In this document: positions 55,515 through 64,000 of the stretch, piece by piece
How the letters are laid out: every line of letters begins with the position of its first letter
Numbering within the stretch: the first letter of the stretch is position 1
Assembly (NCBI GenBank): GCA_022747635.1
Contig: JAKTNV010000027.1
Span: forward strand, 5,403,731 to 5,467,730
Length of the DNA: 64,000 bases
From: Hetaerina americana
Taxonomy: Eukaryota; Arthropoda; Insecta; Odonata; Calopterygidae
Reading direction: 5' to 3'
Program-made: the position numbers and the translations under genes
Notes under the pieces: model-generated
Databases searched by the model: none
Seen by the model: only the letters and a program-made list of their open reading frames with translations
Told to the model about the DNA's origin: nothing

Positions 55515-55839
55515 TATACTAAGGCTGTTTTTTTCATCTTATCTCTCTTAAAAATTGGGTGTATACTTTGGTATACAATTAATTTTGAATTCCTCATGTG
55601 ATCTTCTTTTTCCCCTTCATGAGTCATCCGCAATTATGTGTCATCTTATTTTACACTAATGATAAGCATACTCATGATTATTTATTTCATGATGCCATTT
55701 TATGAAAACCTTAACTATTGGGCATTAAGGTACATATGTATGATGATACCCAAATGATGTTGTTTTATCCAAGATAGTGGGTAACTAACAATTTTGAATA
55801 TCAAAGATGTGTGATATCGTGGTGGTATAAAAGTTAAAA
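55515..55839. other. Intergenic sequence, nothing assignable
   Basis: AT-rich, no match seen. Confidence 0.45.
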
Positions 55840-56850
55840 TTTATAGGGTTACATATAACCAACATCTCAAGTGGGATGAACATATCTTCCTGATATCTAA
55901 GAAAATTAATTCAGTTTACTACTAGGTATCAGTTTTAAAACACATTCTGCATTTTAAAACCTCTCTCTAAAACCCAACTCTCTCAAATCTTTCTTGTGCC
56001 AATCCATAATTTTCCTACAGACTCTTTAGTAATGAGCACTGAATGCAATACTGAAGGAAAATAAATGAAACTCGTACTAGATGTATATTACACATTAGGC
56101 TAATTCACAACATAAAATTAAACTATTGCATAATAAGTTAAGTGAATTATAAATTATACGCACACTCTTCATTAAAAAGCCCTAATAGGTTTCTAAATCG
56201 ATTTATAATCATCAAGTGAAGGAATCACTTAGAATATAATAACTTATATTTATATCCTAAAAATGTTACATAATGGCTTGTTTTACGCAGTAACTTATTA
56301 TGGAATTGTATCCTGAGGAACATTATCTTCATTAAATCAAGTATTTTTAGTCCAGAAAAAATAGTGAGGCTTGGATGTAATCAACATTACTGTGCACATT
56401 CCAGAACTCTTTTTAAATATTTGGGAATATTAACTGTATCTTGTGTATGCATAAATTATGCAGTGACTTATGCTATGAAAAACAAGCATGACTTTACAAT
56501 GAATAATAGTTATCTGTCTAGCTATCACAACACCAGAAGATGTAAAGATATAAATGTGAAAACATCATAGCTGTCTATAATTGGTAAAGGACCTACATCA
56601 ATGAGCACAAAATTGTTTAACGATTTGCATATCTGGTTGATGAGTTCTTTATATTGTAAATGAATATTTATGTAAAACAGATGTATCATGTCATAACTGC
56701 ATTTGTATTTCTATTTGGGAATAATGTGATCTATATCCCGATCTATACCCTATACACCTGTCATGTATTCTCAACACTGTACATGGTGTCGGCTGGACAA
56801 ATAAACATTATTTTTATTATGATTTGTGTATTCATGCATATTGTGTTGCA
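55840..56850 (+). mobile_element. CR1/Jockey-type LINE C-terminal half
   Basis: Encodes NQHLKWDEHIFLISKKINSV, LKHILHFKTSL, ITYYGIV, VRLGCNQHYCAHSRTLFKYL and YLSSYHNTRRCKDINVK in the order of the LINE thumb and C-terminus. Several stops. It ends with ataaacattatttttattat. Confidence 0.75.
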
Positions 56851-56929
56851 ATAAAGAAACAATAAAAATGTACTAACTTGGTTCAAGAAAATGAGCTTCC
56901 TATACATAAGTATTTCAACCATGTCCACA

Positions 56930-58850
56930 TCATCACCGATGCTTTAACCTTTTGCTAAAATGTATCCCGGCATACTTATTTGAAATCCCAAATAGTTCCT
57001 TGAACCCTTCCACCAGCAACTCACTCAATTCCACCCAGCTTCCCAAAATGAACCCAAACCACTCACATCTAACCATCAGATAGAAGTCAACCTTCTTTTG
57101 ACAAACCTATCTGCCCTATGATCCTAACCCTTCATACCAGAAGGAAATCCTCTCCTTCCTAACCATATTTGGACCCAGAGAAGGACACTAATCTCTAGCC
57201 CCCCTCACTTCTGTTTGCCACCCAAAATTTATAAGTTTGGATGCCCCATCGTCTCGAGCATCAACACACCTACCCAATCAACCCACGCATTAATAGAACA
57301 TTGGCTTCAACCCTTAGTCACTTCCCTCCCTTCTTATATCAAAGGTTTGCACCACTTCCTCCACCGTTAACACTCCATCCCAATTCCTCAAAACGCTAAT
57401 ATTCTCATGGCCACAATAGACGTCACCTCCATCCCACACAAATCAGGCCTGCTACTCCTCGGATATCATCTCTCCCTGTGAGCCATACCACACGCCCCCT
57501 CCACTCATTTTCACTTCCAACTTACTCAGCTCATCCTCACACAGCGATATTCAACTGTAACAATAAAATCTACTTACAAACAAATGGCACTGCAATGGGC
57601 ACACGTATGGCTCCTGCTTACGCTATTACTTTCTATTTGTAAACTAGAGTGCACCTTTCTCAAACATTGAGTCCTCTAACCACTCTCCTGGGCCTGTTAT
57701 ACTGAAGACATACTCCTCCTTTGGTCCCATGGATGTGAAACTTTATCCTCCACCATTTCCCCTCTCAACTCCTCCTCCTTGGTATCCTCAATGCCATCTA
57801 TATCATACTCAAAACATTACTTTCCTCAATATCGACATTGAGGACAGGACAATAAAGTAAACACCTCAGTCCACATGAAACCAACTGACTACCAGCAAAG
57901 AATAACTTCACTTTAACAGATTACACCTACCACACACAATATGCTCCATCCCTTTTCCATGAGTTTCCATTTTGTCAGTCCTTTGCCTCCAGCTCTGAAC
58001 AACGTCCCCTCCCAATAGAAATACATGGACCACCTGCACAATTCTCTCAAGAAACATGGGTACCTGGGAAATCTACTTAATAACAAAATCCTCAAAACTT
58101 CCACCTAGTTCACTCCTAGTCTGAAAATAAACCACCTCAAATGCCATAACCTAAACTGCACATTTTTCACACAACCCACAAAATCAAACGCATTACACAT
58201 GCACTCTGCCCCATTATTCAAAACAATCAGTCCTCATCTATTGCCACATTGTCCCTCCACCTCATTCAAATGCCCATCCAACTCACCTTCAAATCCACAA
58301 GGTTTCTTCTCTGCCCTCTCATGTTACCGCCCACCCAGCAAATGCTGCCATGTTTTTCAACCTGCCAGCCCCTAGACTCAAAATTCATTCCTTTGCCACC
58401 TGCACCTCAAAGACCATTATATACCGCCTATCCTGTAACTTCTGATGCATGAGAGAACGCACCACCACCCTTCCCCATGAATAAACACCACGGCTCCACT
58501 AAATCTGCCACCTTCTATAATCATCCCATCCCTACTCATGCTGCTTCCCACCACCAACTTTTACATCTACTTACCTGTTTCGGTGATTGAAACCCCCCTC
58601 AAATCCACAATGCAGAGTTGAGGTGAGACCATGCTAGATGACCCATATATGGGGGCTTAAATATTTCAACCTCCCATACTAAATATCGCCCACTTAAACT
58701 ATTCAATAGCTGACATATTCTCTCCACTCTTCTCCCAACAATGGCATTCTGAGGACGAAGGGTTGCCCATCAAACACATTCATGACTGTCCTTTGTTTGT
58801 TTCTATATTTACTTAAGTTTTCAACCAGAGTTTATACATCATATGTGTGT
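56930..58850 (+). mobile_element. Penelope-like element RT, copy 2 (longer)
   Basis: Encodes a TQSTHALIEHWLQPL-like block, ILMATIDVTSIPHKSGLLLL (motif A, D-TS), TYKQMALQWAHVWLLL (in frame-shifted form the K-GTAMGTRMAPSYA block), and a YTEDILLLW motif C (YIDD in the family). The 3' part matches 34.8-35.4 kb. Stops and shifts make it dead. Confidence 0.85.
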
Positions 58851-59656
58851 TGTCACTGAAGAGCTTTCATTTTTGAAGACCCAAAAATAACAGGAATGTT
58901 GTTATAGATTCTTTATTTCTCAATATATTTACATTAAATTTTGTCCACCTTCAAAGTATTCCCCAATGACCACAATTCACTTCTCCAAATGATGCTTCCA
59001 TTGTTCGAAACATTTCTGAAATTCATTTATCGAGATGTCCTTTAGGCCTTCTAGCAATTTTTGTTTTACCTTCTCCGATGTGTCAAAATGCTTTCCTGTC
59101 ATGTCCTTTATGAGTCTGGGGAACAAAAAGAAGTCACAGGGAGCTAAATCCGGTGAGAAGAGGGGGTGGACAGTCAATGTCATGCCGTTTTTTGTCAAAA
59201 ACTGCATCACGGAGAGGGCGGTATGAGCTGGTGAGTGAGATGGCGAGGGACAAATTTGGCTGCGACCCTTTTCATATGCAAATCTTCAGAAAGAATCCTC
59301 TGAATTAAACTCCATGACACTCCAGATATCTCACAGAGTTGATCAATGGTTCTGCGATGGTCTTCACGAATAAGGGCATTGATTTTGTCGACGTTTTCGT
59401 CAGTTCTTGATGCTGAAGGGCAGCTTGAATGGGGTTGGTCTTCAATTAACATTTCACGATTTTTAAATTAGAATTTTCAGAGTTCAACAAGGCCGCCACA
59501 CTGAAGTCACGCGTTCCTCTCTCTCTTGTCTGTTTCTATCTTTTTGGGTTAAGTTCGACCCTTTTTTTGCTTTTTTCTGTCCGTGTGGGTGTGAGTTTAC
59601 ATAACGAATTGCCCCAGTTAAAAGTGGACCCTGTTCCCATCAGCTGTTTCAGCTAA

Positions 59657-62600
59657 AGAAACTTTAGATTTTCTGGCTTCGCCTCGGGTGGTTTGTCGCC
59701 TGTCAGCCTGCAGTACCCCGTCACCTCGCCAACAAGGCCCCGGCGATCTGCCGGCCTCTCCCCGGCAACCCCGCCGCCAAACCCGGGGAACGGTCTCATC
59801 CTGCTACTCCTGGTGATCCTCTCAGGTGATGTGAGTGTTAACCCCGGCCCCTCCGGCTCTTCCTTGAGCATGTATTACCAAAATGTCCGGACCATAAACA
59901 ACAAAATATCTACGTGCAACTCCCATGACCAAGAGCTGTCCAAATTTGATGTTATAGCTCTCTCCGAGACTTGGCTGGCACCATCTTTCAGTGACAGTGA
60001 GTTGTTCTTCTCGCGCTCTCACTCAATTTATAGACGAGATCGCCCCTCTAGGGGCGGAGTGTTACTCGCAATTAAATCGGTGTTTGTTTCGAAACGAAGA
60101 AAAGACCTAGAGACCAACTGTGAAATTGTGTGGAGCGAATTATCATTACCCCATGTAAAGGCCTCAAAGGCCAACAAACTATTCGTAGGCTGTTTTTACC
60201 GTCCTTCCGCAAGTGACTTGAGTGTACTTGAAAGTTGCCTCGACTCAGTGTTTCGGGCCATAAATCTGGGATCTGTAATTCTTGTGGGTGATTTTAAGTT
60301 ATCTATTCACTGGGAATCTCCCACGAACGGCCACCCGCTCAATGCCAATGACAAATTTTTTATAGAACACTTTGTAAATGCGCTCCAACTCCCACAACAC
60401 TGTCTCAAGAGCACCCGTGATACGGCAACCCTGGACTACCAGCTCTCGACTGCTGTGCCCGAGGCAATCACCCCCGGCAGAAATATTTTCGACTCAGACT
60501 ACCAGTCTATTGATGCCCATTTCTTCTTCCGTGGCTCCTGGAAATCCCGTGGGGCTCCTCCCACTCCATCTAAGCCCTTTCTTGCCTGGTTGAAGGTTCC
60601 CTTGGAGGACGTCAACCACTCCCTCGACCTTATTCCCTGGAGCGTCCTTTCCTCATTATCCCCTGAAGAAGGAGGGGACTTCTTTCACGCTGTCCTTGAG
60701 GCCGTCATAAAAGACTTTGTTCCTCGAGTTAAGCCCAAGACAAAAAAATTCCCCTCATGGTTTAAACAGGATACCATACATGTCCTGGGTAACAAAACAT
60801 CGCGCTTGGTATCTCCATAAGGCCGTCCCTAATGTGGAAATGCGCCGATCATATGTTGATCTCCGCCGATATTCCAAATTCCTCATTCGCCGTGACTATG
60901 AAAACTACGCTCAGACTGTTTCCTCCAATATTTCCTCCAGCCCCAAAAAATTCTGGTCCTTCATCAATCAGCGCCGTAATCATCCTCAAATTCCCGAAGC
61001 AATCTCCTATGGCACCAAAAATGCCGCGGGATCAGAGAGACCCAACCTCTTTCTAAATTTTTTTTCCGATTGCCTGCAGCCTGCTTCTAACCTCAGTATT
61101 ACCTCTGTCCATTCCCTCCTTCCTAAGATAAACCATTCCCTATCCCACTTACAGACAGACTCCCGGGAAGTCTTTCAATACCTATGCAAAATACGCCCCC
61201 ACCGCTCACCTGGCTCAGATGCTCTCAGCCCTAACTTTATTCGCAATTGCCCTTCATCCCTCTCACAACCTTTAGCCATCTTGTTTAATCGCTTTTTTCC
61301 CTAGGAACCTTCCCTCCTCAATGGAAATGCGCTAATATCATTCCGATACATAAAACAGGTCCCAAGAATGATGTTTCAAACTATCGCCCTACCTCATTGC
61401 TTCCAATCCTGTCTTCCGTTTGTGAACGCATTATTCTCAACAGGATTTACTATTTCACCTCTCCCTTTGTATCTTCCCAGCAGCATGGTTTCCTCCCAGG
61501 CAGATCATGCCTGACTAATCTCACTGTCTTTCAGCACCACGCCGTCATGGCAATAAACAAATCAAGTCAACTTGAAGCCATCCACCTTGACTTCTCCAAG
61601 GCTTTCGACGCCCTGCATCATCAACTCCTCCTTCATAAACTCAGCCAACAGTTCGGCATTCATGGTATGTTCCTTTGCCTTCTCTCTACCTTTCTCCCCC
61701 ACAGAACCCAGCATGTGATACTCTCGGATGCTTCTTCCTCCTGGTCTCCTGTCACGTCTGGGGTTCCCCAGGGCAGTCCTTGGGCCATATCTTTTCAATT
61801 TATTCGTTAATGATCTTCCTTCCCAACTCCTTTCCTCCCAGGTCCATACACTTCTCTACGCTGATGATTGCAAGATCTACACGCAAATTAATAACATTTC
61901 TGACCGTACTCACCTTCAACTTGCCTTACATAAAATTTCCCTATGGTGTGATACCTGGAGGCTTAACTTAAACCCTGGAAAAAGCAACATCATGACTCTT
62001 GCTCTGAAAAAAAACCCCTTGATACTACTCCATTAATTCAACTCCCTTAAATCGAGTAACAACCATGAAAGACCTTGGCGTCTTAATTGACCCTGAACTA
62101 AATTACTCCGACCACATACAGACTTTAAAAAATAAAGCAATGTCCCTACTAGGCCTTCTTTACCGCTTCACAGAAATTAAAGATCCAATAGCATTCCATT
62201 CGTACTTCTCAATAATTGTCCTTCCCATCATATCATATTGCTCCCCCATTTGGTCCACCTCATCCCCAACTAACCTTAAATCCCTTGATTGCATCTCTCA
62301 CTTCTTTGCCAAAATAGTCAAACACCGAGTCCCACATTACCGCAATATGTCCTCAAATGCTGTTCTGTCTTCCCTATCCATTTCTAGTCGCCAAAGCTGC
62401 AGACTTAAAGCTGACTTAAAACTCCTCTACAAGACCCTAAACTCGGCTATTGATTGCCCTGAACTGCTATCTTTCTTCAACTTCACGAGACCAACCCGAT
62501 CCACCCACACCCACTCCCTCCTCCATCTGCCTATTCCTAGGATATCTCTCACCAAGCGCTCACCTTTACTATTTCGCCTCTCATCCCTTCCAAATTCACT

Positions 62601-62679
62601 CCCTCACACTGTCGATCCTTATAATTTATCATGCAACAACTTCACCACCCAAGCTTTATCCCACCTTTCAGTAAATTAA
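59657..62679 (+). pseudogene. LINE polyprotein (NPGP motif, AP endonuclease, RT), four frameshifts
   Basis: The frame opens at 59657 without an ATG; the first ATG falls after the NPGP motif. Order: a Pro/Arg-rich leader; the hydrophobic run LILLLLVILS plus GDVSVNPGP (59825-59851); an AP endonuclease from MYYQNVRTI with ALSETWL, VGDFKLSIHW (family GDFN, so Asn is Lys) and DSDYQSID (family SDH, so His is lost); the PHRSPGSDALSPNFIRN block; RT motif A LDFSKAFDALHH; TSGVPQGS; motif C YADD in LLYADDCKIY; then the C-terminal MKDLGVLIDPELNYSDHIQ and ISYCSPIWS. Frame changes lie near 60780, 61290 (poly-T), 61780 and 62010 (poly-A/C). There are almost no other stops. The retrotransposon protein would nick DNA and copy its own RNA there. 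Confidence 0.88.
59825..59851 (+). other. 2A-like NPGP motif in the LINE frame
   Basis: GDVSVNPGP directly follows a hydrophobic stretch. Canonical 2A peptides read D-V/I-E-x-N-P-G-P and make the ribosome skip the last Gly-Pro bond. Here the Glu is Ser, so activity is doubtful. Confidence 0.8.
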
Positions 62680-63171
62680 AATTTTTCCCGGTCCATGCTT
62701 GGTTCTCGTTGTTATTGCTATGCTGTTATTGTCTTTTGTCCTCTTCCATGTTTGTCATATTTTTCACTGTAAAATGGTGCTACTGCTGTATGTAAACAAT
62801 GTTTTAAAATAAAATAAATAAATAAAATAAAACGTGTAAACCACTCGTAGACTCTGGTTTTGCTTAGGGTAGCTTCCCATAAGCAGTCTTGAGCATTACA
62901 ATAGTTTCCACGGCCGATTTCCCCAACAGGAAACAAAATTTCACTGCAGGGCATTGCTCTTGATAATCCGCCATCACGTTCTTCACCGAAATGAAAATAC
63001 TTGATTCACTGAAACAGCTATAACGGACGGACCGATCCAGTCACAGCGACGGCGCTGCGCATACTGACGCAGGTGGCGTGAGCCTGACATACGACCGGCC
63101 GAACAAAGGCTTCCCCCACTCTCGCTCCCCACCGCAGCCCGATTCCCGTTACTTTTGGGCCCCCCCTTGTA

Positions 63172-63891
63172 TATGTATGTACACACGCACATGTGAGGCA
63201 CATCTGTTTGCATGTGTAAATATATATTACCATTGTGCAGTCCCTCTTTTTCTGACCTCCCTCATCCTGCCCGTCTATGGCCTGGTTTTAGATCTGGTTG
63301 TTCTACCTGTAGTCAGTCTCAGCTAATTTTATGTAATGTTAAATCTGCTCTGCCTTTCACAAATTAATTAGTTAAATTCAAAAGTAAATGAGTTAAAAAT
63401 TGATAAAGGGAATAAATTTGTATTATTTGTATAATTTGCCCTTTCTTACTCACAAGATAGCCGAACAAACTTGAAAAATACACAGGTTCTCATATCAATT
63501 CTTCCTTACATTTTTGTATTATTACACACTACTTAAAAGTATCAAATTAACAACAATGAACGATTAATAACAATTATTATTTGTATACACGTAAAATTTT
63601 ACAATTTGAACATGACGTAACAGTATGTGCAGTAACAGTTCAATCTATGACAATGATTATAACATTTTCAATACATGAGAATGAAACCTTCATGAATGAA
63701 ATACATCTTAACAAAAATATATGACAAATAATACATACATTGCAATACTTCTTACATCAAAACTTATCACATAACATAAATATTTAATGCTGAGAACATG
63801 GTTTTGGAAAACATCACTTACAGTGAAATATATATTTACAAAACAACTTTTTGTGAACATCACTACTTAAAAACAAATGACGAAGATGGCA
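63172..63891 (-). other. Likely 3' UTR or flank of the terminal gene
   Basis: AT-rich, no protein match. It lies downstream of the stop at 63892 on the minus strand, so part of it should be that gene's 3' UTR. No clean AATAAA stands out. Confidence 0.4.
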
Positions 63892-64000
63892 TCACTCTTT
63901 CCTTTTCAAAACCATAAGAGGGTCCTCAAAAATGGAATCATTCGCAGCAACTTTAAGAAGGGATGACTTCACAGGTTGCTCCGGGGCAACAGCTTTAGTA
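63892..64000 (-). CDS. C-terminus of an unidentified protein, 5' partial
   Basis: The minus strand is open from the window edge to TGA 63892-63894, encoding TKAVAPEQPVKSSLLKVAAN and DSIFEDPLMVLKRKE. The codon use and the acidic/basic tail look like a real gene end, but I do not recognise the family. With only 36 codons it could also be the tail of a TE protein. Confidence 0.5.
   Translation of the reverse strand, partial: TKAVAPEQPVKSSLLKVAANDSIFEDPLMVLKRKE

Larger units (their letters stand above)
59468..62832 (+). mobile_element. CR1/L2-type LINE, nearly full-length, 3.4 kb, inside a mariner
   Basis: 5' UTR 59468-59656, a protein frame to 62679, and a short 3' UTR ending in an AAATA-rich tail at 62804-62831. 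The flanks are the two halves of one mariner transposase gene. No separate first ORF is seen. Confidence 0.9.
58873..63169 (-). mobile_element. Mariner family E, split by a LINE
   Basis: The high end carries caagggggggcccaaaagta with TA outside (63170-63171); the low end has gacccaaaaataacagg. The transposase starts at 62976 (MADYQEQCPAVKFCFLLGKS), has one lost base before EATLSKTRVYEWFTRF, breaks at 62832 where the LINE begins, and resumes at 59467 with KNREMLIEDQPHSSCPSASR. It reads VAAKFVPRHL and then jumps to SPAHTALSVMQFLTKNGM, so the first and second catalytic Asp were deleted. It ends SPDLAPCDFFLFPRLIKDMT and EFQKCFEQWKHHLEK. Confidence 0.88.

Noticed and set aside
1..64000. CRISPR arrays, prokaryotic operons, phage or novel defence systems
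   Set aside because: The sequence is clearly eukaryotic: spliced genes, LINEs, SINEs and mariners. No spaced direct repeats of CRISPR type were seen.

Overview
This is eukaryotic nuclear DNA, AT-rich, with spliceosomal introns and a dense, many-layered load of transposable elements (TEs). The TE mix (several mariner families, pogo/Tigger, RTE-type and CR1/Jockey-type LINEs, Penelope-like elements, two tRNA-derived SINE families, a hAT-type MITE) together with two recognisable host genes points to an arthropod, most likely an insect. I cannot fix the species.

Layout. (1) 38-2185, plus strand: the last two coding exons of an SR-family splicing factor (SRSF3/SRSF7 type), namely the end of the RRM, a Gly-rich linker and a short RS tail. 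(2) 2186-7668: its 3' UTR and intergenic DNA with one weak LINE relic. (3) 7669-54688, minus strand: a complete TTI1 gene (TELO2-interacting protein 1, the HEAT-repeat scaffold of the TTT complex that matures PIKK kinases). I rebuilt it as 17 exons whose splice phases all agree, encoding 1096 residues. Its first five exons lie within 1.4 kb, separated by introns under 100 bp; the later introns are 1.3-7.2 kb and hold most of the TEs in the window. (4) 54689-63891: the presumed TTI1 promoter side, then Tigger, LINE and Penelope relics, and a mariner element split by a nearly full-length 3.4-kb LINE that carries an NPGP (2A-like) motif. (5) 63892-64000, minus strand: the last 36 codons of an unidentified gene that continues beyond the window.

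The host genes do not form a pathway: SR proteins act in pre-mRNA splicing, and TTI1 acts in folding and stability of TOR, ATM, ATR and SMG1-type kinases. The main interest lies in the TE archaeology: a nearly intact mariner inside an RTE LINE, a LINE inside a mariner, a 504-bp perfect 9-bp minisatellite on a LINE tail, an 8-bp-TSD hAT MITE, Penelope-type foldbacks and SINE families with conserved non-tRNA parts. I saw no CRISPR array, rRNA or functional tRNA gene, prokaryote-type operon, or convincing new biological system.
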